8,675 nucleotides of DNA from Candidatus Roizmanbacteria bacterium RIFCSPLOWO2_01_FULL_44_13. GTDB taxonomy: Bacteria > Patescibacteriota > Microgenomatia > UBA1406 > GWC2-37-13. Below the pieces are notes generated by a model. The model did not search any database. It saw only the letters and a program-made list of their open reading frames with translations, and was not told the DNA's origin. Positions within the stretch are counted from its first letter, which is position 1; each line of letters opens with the position of its first letter. The stretch spans positions 25,242-33,916 of the forward strand of contig MGAT01000017.1 in assembly GCA_001789855.1 (NCBI GenBank), given 5' to 3'. Positions 1 to 6,274 of this stretch are shown here, in pieces. The translations under genes and the position numbers were made by a program.

Positions 1-95
1 GTATTCCAGGGCAATCCTTCCGGAGTGATCGAGGCAATATTAATATATTCAATTTCTTTAATTATCTTTATCGCTGTACTTATTTTCTTATCCAT
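1..95 (-). CDS. Pyridoxamine 5'-phosphate oxidase-like (FMN-binding split-barrel) protein, N-terminal fragment
   Basis: Reading leftwards from an ATG at 95-93, an open frame of 31 complete codons runs off the left edge, so only the N-terminus is present. The peptide starts MDKKISTAIKIIKEIEY, an amphipathic helix, and continues NIASITPEGLPWN. The pattern of a helix, then a strand of the form 'lAt..-.G.Pw', is how many small proteins of the pyridoxamine-phosphate-oxidase-like, flavin-binding split-barrel superfamily begin. Members bind FMN or related cofactors and reduce or oxidise small molecules; the substrate cannot be guessed from this piece. Its start lies 3 bp after the stop of the nucleotidyltransferase upstream, so the two are probably co-transcribed. 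No Shine-Dalgarno sequence is visible before the ATG. The family call rests on one short motif and is therefore moderate. Confidence 0.6.
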   Translation of the reverse strand, partial: MDKKISTAIKIIKEIEYINIASITPEGLPWN

Positions 96-98
96 AAT

Positions 99-575
99 TT
101 AATTGAAGTCATTGATAATTCGTTTCGTTGAATATTTTTTGAGTAACGGCGTGACTATTTTTACTTCGGCTCCAACCATTGCCGCCTGGCGTTTTTTATT
201 TGCTAGTTGACGATCGCCTGATGTCACGGCAATAATCTTTGGTTTGATTATTTTCACCATTTCTAAATATTGTTCGTTTTTTGAAAAAAAAGGTAGCTCA
301 ACGACTACGTCGACCAGATTTAAAGAGGCCAGAATCTTTGCCCTTTCCTCTTGCGAATGAATTGGCGATTTTCTTTTTGTTTTTTTTATGAAAGCGTCCG
401 ATTCCAAAGCAATGATGAGGAAATTTCCCTGCCGCCGGGCCTTTTTGAGAAATTTGAGGTGGCCGAAGTGGATTAGGTCGAAACAGCCACCCACTAAAAC
501 CATTTTCTTTCTTTTAAATTGTGACAATTTTTCTTTTATCTTTGCGTACTTGACTATTGTCGCGTCAGTTCTCAC
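99..575 (-). CDS. Cytidylyltransferase-like nucleotidyltransferase (RfaE2/TagD-type fold)
   Basis: This 158-aa protein belongs to the nucleotidyltransferase alpha/beta-phosphodiesterase superfamily, whose members couple a nucleoside triphosphate to a phosphorylated small molecule such as a sugar or alcohol and release pyrophosphate. The nucleotide-binding signature GGCFDLIHFGH lies near residues 29-39, with the HxGH motif as HFGH (36-39). A C-terminal STKRII (about 149-154) matches the position of the second conserved (S/T)-rich motif. The intervening ALESD and PIHSQEERA segments are also typical. The substrate is unknown. I chose GTG at 575-573: a perfect TATAAT on the minus strand (587-582) ends exactly 6 nt before it, as at rmuC. 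The TTG at 590 lies within TTGTATAAT, just outside the -10 box, and would precede the predicted transcript start. An ATG at 503 would leave almost nothing before the first beta strand. The gene diverges from the DUF4012 gene and runs into the flavin-protein gene. Confidence 0.82.
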   Translation of the reverse strand: MRTDATIVKYAKIKEKLSQFKRKKMVLVGGCFDLIHFGHLKFLKKARRQGNFLIIALESDAFIKKTKRKSPIHSQEERAKILASLNLVDVVVELPFFSKNEQYLEMVKIIKPKIIAVTSGDRQLANKKRQAAMVGAEVKIVTPLLKKYSTKRIINDFN

Positions 576-581
576 GTAATA

Positions 582-587
582 ATTATA
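582..587 (-). promoter_or_regulatory. -10 box for the leftward nucleotidyltransferase operon
   Basis: On the minus strand the sequence TATAAT occupies 587-582, preceded directly by TTG. It is followed by 6 nt and then the GTG start at 575. No convincing -35 hexamer is seen 16-18 bp upstream. Transcription would begin at or next to the start codon, giving a leaderless message. The box overlaps the rightward -10 box by two bases. Confidence 0.6.
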
Positions 588-591
588 CAAT
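586..591 (+). promoter_or_regulatory. -10 box for the DUF4012 gene
   Basis: TACAAT (5 of 6 to TATAAT, keeping the key A2 and T6) lies 10 nt before the ATG at 602 and 4 nt before the ATG at 596. A start point about 7 nt after the box would fall near 598, which favours translation from 602. No clear -35 is present; a TTGACT at 550-555 is 30 bp away, too far to pair with it. Confidence 0.45.
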
Positions 592-601
592 ATGTATGTC
601 T

Positions 602-2821
602 ATGGTATTCGAAACGGAAATTATCCACGAAAAACAAAAGGCCATCGTCATCTCTAAAAAAAATTACTCTTTCTTGGACGGCCTAAAGGCGAGGCTGCAA
701 AAAGCTTCGGTCGAATATTTTTTTTCCTCCCGTGCACCGAATAATCTCAAAATATTCGACTATTGTTTTTTAATAAATGAGGGGCTTAATGCCGATATAA
801 TAAAAAAATACCCGGAAAAAAAAATTATTTTCATACTCCTTAGCCAAAAGGGTAAAGTGCCACACGATTTTAAATACCGCAACGCCAAGGTTGTTTCGGT
901 TCAAGGCACCCATCTCGAAGAGTCCGATATCGACAAGATCCTTTGGTTCGCGTTCTCGAAAACTTCAGAAGACTTTTTGAAACTCGCCCCGAAGTCTTTA
1001 GCGAAGCCTGGCTTTGAGGCTACCAGAAAATTCGATTGGAAAAGATTTACGACTAGAAAGTTTATTTTCCTGACAATTATTTTTCTGGTTTTTATTTATC
1101 ACACTTTATTTGTCGTTCCTCTCTTAATTTCCGCCGCGGCGACCTGGGCTTCCTACAACCGCCTCAAAAAAGAAGACATTGCCCGTTCCGAGAACTCCCT
1201 GCAAACCGCCGGATTTTATTTAAAATTGACAAAACGACTATATTCCCTACCCCGCCCTACCTTTCGTCTTTTGGGATTTGCTCTCTTTGTCGATAACGCC
1301 GTCGACCTTTTGGAGCGGGGCCAAACCGTGATGGTAGAGGTGGTCTCCCTGACCAAAAACGGAAAGCAACTTGCCTCTCTCTTGTTTGCAAAAAACAAAA
1401 CCGCGACAGTTAAATCAGACGTGGCCCTCCGTCTTACTCTAGCCAATCGGTCGCTCGACGTGATATCGGAAAACTTGGCAGTCATGGCCGAGAATCTTCC
1501 CGCCAGATTTCGCCTCGTCGACGCCATCGAACTTTTGACTAAGTCGGAAAAAATCCTCGACTATTTTCAAACCATCGTTTCCTCCCCGATCCAAAAAAAA
1601 TATTTGATTTTTTTTGCCAATAATAGGGAACTGCGACCGGGGGGAGGATTTCTGGGTTCTTTCGGGATTTTACGAATGGCAGATTATACGATCGAAGGAC
1701 TCGAAGTCTATGACGTCTACGACGCCGACGGACAACTCACAGTCAAAGTGGATCCTCCGCAGCCGATTGCCGAGTTTCTCAACCAACCATACTGGTTTTT
1801 GCGCGACTCAAACTTTTCGCCTGATTTTTTGGAAAATTATGAACGGGCGCTTTTTTTCTTGGAAAAGGAAATGAATCTGTCCGGATTCGACGGGTCAATC
1901 TTGATCACGACGAGCGCGATCGAAAATATTCTCTCTCCCTTTGGCGATCTACACGTTTCGGATTACAAGGAAACGGTCAACGCCCAAAATTTCTACCTGA
2001 AAACCCAATTCCAAGTGGAGCGCGATTTTTTTCCCGGTTCTACCCAGAAAAGAAATTTTTTGTCGTCTCTAATTAATCAAATATTCATCAACCTCGACCG
2101 CGTCTCATTTGCCGATTTGGGATCGATGATAAAAAAATCTCTGGACGAAAAACAAATCGTCGCCTATGTCGAGGACAAGGGAGTCCAATCCTTTCTTGAC
2201 TCGACTTTTTGGTCCGGGCGCGTCATTGAACCGAAGTGCAATATTCAAGAAAACTGTATCATTGATTTTGTCTTCCCCTACGACGCCAATCTCGGCGCCA
2301 ACAAAGCTAACTACTTCGTCAACAAAAATCTGTATCTGAAAACTTCTGTCGACGCTGACGGCAAAATCAGCCACGTTTTGTCGATCCAATACAAAAACAG
2401 CTCTCCGTCTCTGGTCTTCCCGACCGGCCTATACCGAAACTATTTTCAGGTTCTTTTGCCCAAAGATTCATTCGTTGAATCGGTCACCAAAAATGGAGTT
2501 TTAGTCGAAGACATTGACCAAGCCGACGACGTATATAAAAGGGTTGGCTTCTTTTTTGAGGTCGCGCCTAAAGAAACCGTGGAAATAAAAATCAACTATT
2601 CTTTAAGCCGCTACGTTTCCTCGCAAAAAGAAATCTATCAGTTTATCATTCAAAAGCAGATCGGCGCTCCAAATTCGGACTTTGTCTTGGAACTGAAACC
2701 GGCGAGCAACATCCAAGTCCTCAACCAGAATTTTTCTCCTATTGTCAAAGGTAGGGAAATCGTCTATAATACCTCTTTATCGACCGATAAAATTTTCTTG
2801 ATCGAATTGGTCAAACAATAA
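602..2821 (+). CDS. DUF4012 domain-containing membrane protein
   Basis: This is a 739-aa protein of unknown function. Residues 1-120 alternate hydrophobic strands and helices like a Rossmann-type domain but lack a clear nucleotide-binding glycine motif. A strongly hydrophobic segment at about 154-182 (FIFLTIIFLVFIYHTLFVV and onward) predicts one membrane anchor, with the large C-terminal part probably outside the membrane. The DUF4012 core starts near residue 336: NNRELRPGGGFLGS (340-353), DVYDADGQL, RDSNFSPDF (about 401-409), a DGSI segment, and DFFPGSTQKRNF. DUF4012 proteins are common in Gram-positive bacteria and in CPR genomes, where a cell-envelope role is often assumed but not shown. 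The ATG at 602 is preferred over the ATG at 596 and the TTG at 557, because a -10 box lies at 586-591 and the TTG is upstream of it. bL25 follows after 4 bp, and that gene's promoter lies inside this coding region. Confidence 0.88.
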   Translation: MVFETEIIHEKQKAIVISKKNYSFLDGLKARLQKASVEYFFSSRAPNNLKIFDYCFLINEGLNADIIKKYPEKKIIFILLSQKGKVPHDFKYRNAKVVSVQGTHLEESDIDKILWFAFSKTSEDFLKLAPKSLAKPGFEATRKFDWKRFTTRKFIFLTIIFLVFIYHTLFVVPLLISAAATWASYNRLKKEDIARSENSLQTAGFYLKLTKRLYSLPRPTFRLLGFALFVDNAVDLLERGQTVMVEVVSLTKNGKQLASLLFAKNKTATVKSDVALRLTLANRSLDVISENLAVMAENLPARFRLVDAIELLTKSEKILDYFQTIVSSPIQKKYLIFFANNRELRPGGGFLGSFGILRMADYTIEGLEVYDVYDADGQLTVKVDPPQPIAEFLNQPYWFLRDSNFSPDFLENYERALFFLEKEMNLSGFDGSILITTSAIENILSPFGDLHVSDYKETVNAQNFYLKTQFQVERDFFPGSTQKRNFLSSLINQIFINLDRVSFADLGSMIKKSLDEKQIVAYVEDKGVQSFLDSTFWSGRVIEPKCNIQENCIIDFVFPYDANLGANKANYFVNKNLYLKTSVDADGKISHVLSIQYKNSSPSLVFPTGLYRNYFQVLLPKDSFVESVTKNGVLVEDIDQADDVYKRVGFFFEVAPKETVEIKINYSLSRYVSSQKEIYQFIIQKQIGAPNSDFVLELKPASNIQVLNQNFSPIVKGREIVYNTSLSTDKIFLIELVKQ
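2742..2770 (+). promoter_or_regulatory. Promoter inside the DUF4012 3' end, driving rplY
   Basis: TTGTCA (2742-2747, 5 of 6 to TTGACA), a 17-bp spacer, and a perfect TATAAT (2765-2770) make a near-consensus sigma-70-type promoter. The predicted start near 2777 leaves a leader of about 49 nt before the bL25 ATG. That leader contains a possible small hairpin, TTGATC (2798-2803) with GGTCAA (2809-2814), including one G-U pair and a 5-nt loop. It lies in coding sequence, so chance occurrence is possible. Confidence 0.55.
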
Positions 2822-2825
2822 CACT

Positions 2826-3578
2826 ATGAAAAAACTGACGCTCAAGGTAAACACCCGAGACGTCCTCGGAAAAAAAGTAAAAAAATTACGACGCGAGGGG
2901 TTGTTGCCGGCAAATATTTACGGCACCGACTTTAAATCGACTTCGGTCACAGCTAATTTAAAAGACTTTTCCCACGTTTATAAAACTGCCCGCGAAACCG
3001 GCGTCGTCCGCCTAGATTTGGACAAAAAGGAAATCCCTGTGCTTATTAAATCTGTCCAGCGCCATCCGGTTTCTGACCTAATCCTCCACGTTGACTTCAG
3101 AAAAATCGATCTGACCCAAAAAATCCAAACCGAAGTGCCGGTAGCCGTAGTTGGAGCATCGGAGGCGGTTGCCGTCAAGGGCGGCGTTCTATTGGTTCAG
3201 TCCAACACTCTAACGGTTGAGGCTCTGCCGTCTGACATTCCCCCAAAAATCGAGGTCGATATTTCTGTCATTAAAGAAATTGGCGGTGAAATCAAGGTTC
3301 AGGATTTGAAAAAATCTGATAAATACGAATTCAAGACGGTGCCGGATAAGGTCGTCGTTTCCGTAGTCGCCCACAAAGAAGAAAGCGTCACTCCGGACAC
3401 TGTTTCTGCTCAACCCGAAGTTATAACCGAGGCGCCCGTAGAAGGTGAAGCTGTTGAAGGCGAGGCAGCTCCGACCGAAGAAGCGGCGGAAAAACCTACT
3501 GCTAAGCCAGGAGAAGTTCCAAAAGCCCCACCTTCTGAAAAAAAAGCCTCGCCCCCTCCACCCCCGGCTAAAAAATAA
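2826..3578 (+). CDS. rplY: 50S ribosomal protein bL25 (CTC form) with long Pro/Glu-rich tail
   Basis: bL25 binds 5S rRNA in the central protuberance of the large ribosomal subunit. In this 250-aa protein residues 1-92 form the 5S-rRNA-binding domain, with the family start LTLKVNTRDVLGKKVKKLR, LPANIYG (27-33), and LILHVDF (85-91). Residues 95-183 form the second, CTC-type domain (EVPVAVVG, KGGVLLVQSNTLTVEALP, IPPKIEVDIS, GGEIKVQDL). From about 187 to the end is a low-complexity tail, first rich in Glu/Ala/Val, then Pro/Lys, ending SPPPPPAKK. Such a tail is an extension beyond the typical two-domain protein. The ATG lies 4 bp after the DUF4012 stop with no Shine-Dalgarno sequence. nusA follows after 22 bp with its own promoter. 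Confidence 0.95.
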   Translation: MKKLTLKVNTRDVLGKKVKKLRREGLLPANIYGTDFKSTSVTANLKDFSHVYKTARETGVVRLDLDKKEIPVLIKSVQRHPVSDLILHVDFRKIDLTQKIQTEVPVAVVGASEAVAVKGGVLLVQSNTLTVEALPSDIPPKIEVDISVIKEIGGEIKVQDLKKSDKYEFKTVPDKVVVSVVAHKEESVTPDTVSAQPEVITEAPVEGEAVEGEAAPTEEAAEKPTAKPGEVPKAPPSEKKASPPPPPAKK

Positions 3579-3585
3579 AAGCCTG

Positions 3586-3594
3586 TGGTAAAAT
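3586..3594 (+). promoter_or_regulatory. Extended -10 promoter of nusA
   Basis: TGGTAAAAT is an extended -10 element (TGn followed by TAAAAT at 3589-3594) located 6 nt before the nusA ATG. No -35 box is apparent, as is common when the TGn extension is present. It predicts transcription starting on or beside the start codon, thus a leaderless nusA message. A weak GGTA/TACC inverted repeat (3587-3590 with 3596-3599, approximately) surrounds it. Confidence 0.6.
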
Positions 3595-3600
3595 ATACCT

Positions 3601-4680
3601 ATGACAATCATAAAAACTGAATTTGCATTGGCTCTAAACCAAGTGGCAACGGAGCGCGGCATTTCTCCGGACGAAGTAATTGCTGCGATCGTTGACGCGG
3701 TCATTGCCGCTTACAAAAGAGAATATCCCGAATCCCAGGAGGTTGAGCTAACCGCCAAAGTTTCCAAAGAAACCGGTGAAACAAAAATATTAAAGGACGG
3801 CGTCGATATTACTCCCCCTGGTTTCGGCAGGATTGCCGCCCAAACAGCTAAACAGGTTATCTTGCAAAAAATCAGGGAGGCGGAGAAGAAAACCGTCGCT
3901 GCCCACTATATGAACCAAATAGGAACCATTATAAAGGGCCGGGTAATCAGATACGACGGCTATAATGCCTACCTAGACATTGGCCGCACCGAGGCCATTT
4001 TACCTAGGGAAGAGCAGATGAAAGACGAGCAATACCAAGTCAACGACAGTTTGGTAGCTTTTCTTAAAGAAATCTCCCAGGACAAATTCGGCAACCCGAG
4101 AATTATCGTTTCCCGCTCCGATCCAAAGCTAATCGAAGAACTCTTCAAAAGAGAAGTCCCCGAAATCACCAACGGAACGGTAACGATCAAAAAAGTAGTA
4201 CGAGAACCGGGAGAAAGGGCTAAAATTGCCGTTTTTTCCGAGGCGAGCGGGGTTGATCCTGTCGGAGCCTGTGTCGGTCAAAAGGGAATCCGCGTACAAA
4301 CCGTCACCGACGAACTCGGAGGCAAAGAGAAAATTGACATCATCCAGTGGAATCCAGACGAGAAGTTATTTCTCATTTCAGCCTTATCCCCAGCCAAAAT
4401 TACCGAGGTAGAGTTAGATAAAGAAAGTCGCAGAGCCAAAATCACCGTCGACGAGAAGGAGGCTCCTTTGGCAATCGGCCGAGGCGGCATTAATGTCAAC
4501 CTGGCTTCACGCCTGACCGACTTTGAAATCGACATCGTCCAGACCAAATCCGAGGTCGTTCCCGCGCCTGTTGAACCGGCCGCGCCAAAAGCGGAACCAA
4601 CAGAGACTCCAAAAGAAGTAATTCCTCCATCAGAAGAGAAGCCCGCTCCTCCAAAAGAAGAAAGCAAGTCAAAAGCTTAA
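3601..4680 (+). CDS. nusA: Transcription termination/antitermination factor NusA
   Basis: NusA binds RNA polymerase and nascent RNA and modulates pausing, termination and antitermination. In this 359-aa protein residues 1-105 are the polymerase-binding N-terminal domain, including GFGRIAAQTAKQVILQKIREAE (about 74-95). Residues 108-172 are the S1 domain (GTIIKGRVIRYDGYNAYLDIG). KH1 covers about 185-268 with GVDPVGACVGQKGIRVQ (217-233). KH2 covers about 270-316 with the RNA-binding loop GRGG at 293-296. The C-terminal acidic repeats of Escherichia coli NusA are absent; instead a 40-residue Pro/Glu/Lys-rich tail ends the protein. The ATG directly follows an extended -10 box with no Shine-Dalgarno sequence. 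The common upstream partner rimP is absent here. infB follows after a 135-bp gap holding a large palindrome. Confidence 0.97.
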   Translation: MTIIKTEFALALNQVATERGISPDEVIAAIVDAVIAAYKREYPESQEVELTAKVSKETGETKILKDGVDITPPGFGRIAAQTAKQVILQKIREAEKKTVAAHYMNQIGTIIKGRVIRYDGYNAYLDIGRTEAILPREEQMKDEQYQVNDSLVAFLKEISQDKFGNPRIIVSRSDPKLIEELFKREVPEITNGTVTIKKVVREPGERAKIAVFSEASGVDPVGACVGQKGIRVQTVTDELGGKEKIDIIQWNPDEKLFLISALSPAKITEVELDKESRRAKITVDEKEAPLAIGRGGINVNLASRLTDFEIDIVQTKSEVVPAPVEPAAPKAEPTETPKEVIPPSEEKPAPPKEESKSKA

Positions 4681-4687
4681 TGTGATA

Positions 4688-4795
4688 ATCTTGCAGATGT
4701 CACGAGTGAGAAGGTTCCACGAGAACCGGATTGCGAGGCAGCGCAGCAGAGGCTCGAAGTGGAAAAGTCGTCACGAGTGACAGGGTCTGCAAGAT
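4688..4795 (+). repeat. Long nested palindrome in the nusA-infB gap
   Basis: The outer arms ATCTTGCAGA (4688-4697) and TCTGCAAGAT (4786-4795) match perfectly over 10 bp. Inside, TGTCAC-GA-GTGA (4698-4709) pairs with TCAC-GA-GTGACA (4771-4782), leaving only a tandem GA/GA mismatch and a GGG bulge (4783-4785). Further in, TTCCAC (4715-4720) can pair with GTGGAA (4759-4764). A competing local hairpin is GGTTC (4713-4717) with GAACC (4723-4727), and CGAG (4734-4737) can pair with CTCG (4753-4756). No T-run follows, so it is not a classical terminator. It may be a structured RNA at the end of the nusA transcript, a dispersed palindromic repeat, or an operator, since its right arm contains the infB -35 box. 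The rest of the 4681-4815 gap holds only the promoter. Confidence 0.75.
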
Positions 4796-4805
4796 GCATT
4801 ATAAT
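4777..4805 (+). promoter_or_regulatory. Promoter of infB
   Basis: GTGACA (4777-4782, 5 of 6 to TTGACA), a 17-bp spacer and a perfect TATAAT (4800-4805) form a near-consensus promoter. Transcription should begin near 4812, leaving a leader of about 4 nt before the infB ATG. The -35 box is part of the right arm of the palindrome, so a protein or DNA structure at the palindrome could affect infB transcription. Confidence 0.7.
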
Positions 4806-4815
4806 TAGTAAACTT

Positions 4816-6270
4816 ATGATTAAAGCTCGTCCTCCAATTGTCACGATTTTAGGACACGTCGACCACGGCAAAACGACTCTATTGGACTATATCCGCAAAA
4901 GCCAGATTACAAAAAGCGAACACGGAGGCATTACCCAGAAAATCGGCGCCTATGAAATCAAAACCAACTTTAAGGACTACAAAACAGACAAGATTACCTT
5001 TATCGATACTCCGGGCCACGAAGCTTTTTCCCGCCTGAGGTCCCGCGGAGCCAACGTCGCCGACATCGCCATTTTGCTGGTCGACGGCAAGGATTCCTTG
5101 ATGCCCCAAACTATCGAATCGATCTCCCACATCAAAGCCGCCAATATCCCTTTTGTTGTCGCAATCAACAAAATTGAACTGCCTGAGGCGAAACCGGAAA
5201 AGATAAAGATCGACCTAATAAAACACGAGGTTTTGGTCGAGGGTAAAGGCGGTAATGTTCCTGTCGCCCTTATCTCGGCTAAAACCGGCAAAGGGGTCAA
5301 TGAACTGTTGGAAGCGATCCTTCTTATAGTTTCCGACCTCGATCTCACCTATGAAGACACCAATCCCCCCCAGGCCTATGTAATCGAAACCAAGAAAGAC
5401 AAGCGCGGCATTATTCCCTCCCTCATTATTAAAGACGGCACGATTTCGGTTGGCGACATATTATTTGAAGCTAATCATAAAATTAAAGTCAAAGCCTTAA
5501 TTAATGATTCGGGAAAAAGGGTTGATCAGGTTGCCCCCTCAACTCCATTTGAGATGATGGGTTTTACTGAAATGCCCGAAGTAGGAACATTTATCACCTC
5601 AACTCCCGTCTTCCACCCAGAAACAGCCGTCGAAGCTCCAGCACAGCCCAAAAAAATTGACATGAAAGATCTATTAGCCACGCCAAAAATAGAAAAACGG
5701 CTGTCTTTGGTTATTAAAGCTGACGCGGTAGGAAGCCTTGAAGCCATCAAGCAGAGCCTTTCGGAAAACGATAATGTCGATATCATCCTCGGCGCCGTCG
5801 GCGAAGTCAACAAGTCCGATATATTCCTCGCTAAAACCACCAAATCTATTGTCATTGGGTTTGGTGTTAAACCAACGGCCGAGGCAGAAAGTCTTGCCAA
5901 ACAGGAAAAGGTAATTATTAAAACCTATAATATAATTTATGAACTATTGGAAGAACTGACCGAAGTGGCCGACCTTTTGAAGGAAAAAGAGGAAACGGAA
6001 AAAAGTCTCAAGGGAGAAGCGAAGATATTGGCTACTTTTATTATCGAAAGGGAAACGATCTATGGAGTTAAGGTAACAAAAGGCAAGATCAATCTAGGCG
6101 ATAATTTGGAACTGCACCGCGCCGACAAATTAATCGGAAAAACCAAGCTGGTCTCTCTTAAAATACGGGCAAAAAACATGCCGGAAGTGAAAAAAGGAGA
6201 CGAGGCCGGAATGGTTTTTTCCCCTCCACTTGACATCGCTATAGGTGACATGGTAAAATCTATCCTATAG
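4816..6270 (+). CDS. infB: Translation initiation factor IF-2, short form
   Basis: IF-2 is the GTPase that brings fMet-tRNA to the 30S subunit and promotes subunit joining. The protein is 484 aa and starts almost directly at the G domain (MIKARPPIVTILGHVDHGKT); the long N-terminal region of the roughly 890-aa E. coli protein is missing. Motifs are G1 GHVDHGKT (13-20), G2 in GGITQKIGAY, G3 DTPGH (64-68), G4 NKIE (118-121, where NKxD is expected) and G5 SAK (154-156). Domain II, the Rossmann-like domain III (RLSLVIKADAVGSLEAI) and the fMet-tRNA-binding C-terminal barrel (GVKVTKGKINLGD, ending KKGDEAGMVF..IAIGDMVKSIL) follow in order. The ATG at 4816 is chosen over an in-frame GTG at 4759 because the promoter -10 box lies between them and because family homology starts here. 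The DHH-like gene follows after 4 bp. Confidence 0.96.
   Translation: MIKARPPIVTILGHVDHGKTTLLDYIRKSQITKSEHGGITQKIGAYEIKTNFKDYKTDKITFIDTPGHEAFSRLRSRGANVADIAILLVDGKDSLMPQTIESISHIKAANIPFVVAINKIELPEAKPEKIKIDLIKHEVLVEGKGGNVPVALISAKTGKGVNELLEAILLIVSDLDLTYEDTNPPQAYVIETKKDKRGIIPSLIIKDGTISVGDILFEANHKIKVKALINDSGKRVDQVAPSTPFEMMGFTEMPEVGTFITSTPVFHPETAVEAPAQPKKIDMKDLLATPKIEKRLSLVIKADAVGSLEAIKQSLSENDNVDIILGAVGEVNKSDIFLAKTTKSIVIGFGVKPTAEAESLAKQEKVIIKTYNIIYELLEELTEVADLLKEKEETEKSLKGEAKILATFIIERETIYGVKVTKGKINLGDNLELHRADKLIGKTKLVSLKIRAKNMPEVKKGDEAGMVFSPPLDIAIGDMVKSIL
6230..6259 (+). promoter_or_regulatory. Promoter inside the infB 3' end, driving the DHH-like gene
   Basis: A perfect TTGACA (6230-6235), an 18-bp spacer and TAAAAT (6254-6259) preceded by TGG form a strong promoter-like element. 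The extended -10 TGGTAAAAT is identical to that of nusA. The predicted start near 6266 leaves about 9 nt before the ATG at 6275. It lies in the conserved C-terminal codons of infB, so coding constraint could produce part of the match. Confidence 0.55.
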
Positions 6271-6274
6271 AATT

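Noticed and set aside
576..590. TTG start at 590 (minus strand) for the nucleotidyltransferase
   Set aside because: It lies in TTGTATAAT, immediately before the -10 box, and adds only five residues with no family similarity.
557..601. Upstream TTG start (557) and ATG (596) for the DUF4012 gene
   Set aside because: The TTG precedes the likely -10 box at 586-591 and would put the start inside the divergent gene. The ATG at 596 lies only 4 nt after the box, before the expected transcript start, so ATG 602 is preferred; 596 remains possible.
3385..3578. Frameshift as the cause of the bL25 Pro-rich tail
   Set aside because: Codon use and amino-acid bias stay smooth, the tail starts after a complete CTC domain, and NusA has a similar tail.
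3587..3599. GGTA-TACC inverted repeat around the nusA -10 box as an operator
   Set aside because: Only four bases per arm in AT-rich sequence; too short to support.
3210..3704. 164-codon antisense open frame across the rplY-nusA junction
   Set aside because: It is the reverse of two clearly recognised genes, rich in Phe/Arg from the reversed Glu/Lys/Pro-rich tail, and has no recognisable family.
4278..4667. 129-codon antisense open frame within nusA
   Set aside because: It lies opposite the KH domains and tail of NusA and shows low-complexity Ser/Gly composition typical of a shadow frame.
4759..4815. In-frame GTG start for IF-2 adding 19 residues
   Set aside because: The extension is encoded by the palindrome's right arm and the promoter and has no family similarity; the -10 box lies inside it.
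4681..4815. T-box or other known riboswitch before infB
   Set aside because: No T-box consensus or known aptamer core is visible, and the predicted infB transcript starts after the structure, so it would not be in the infB leader.
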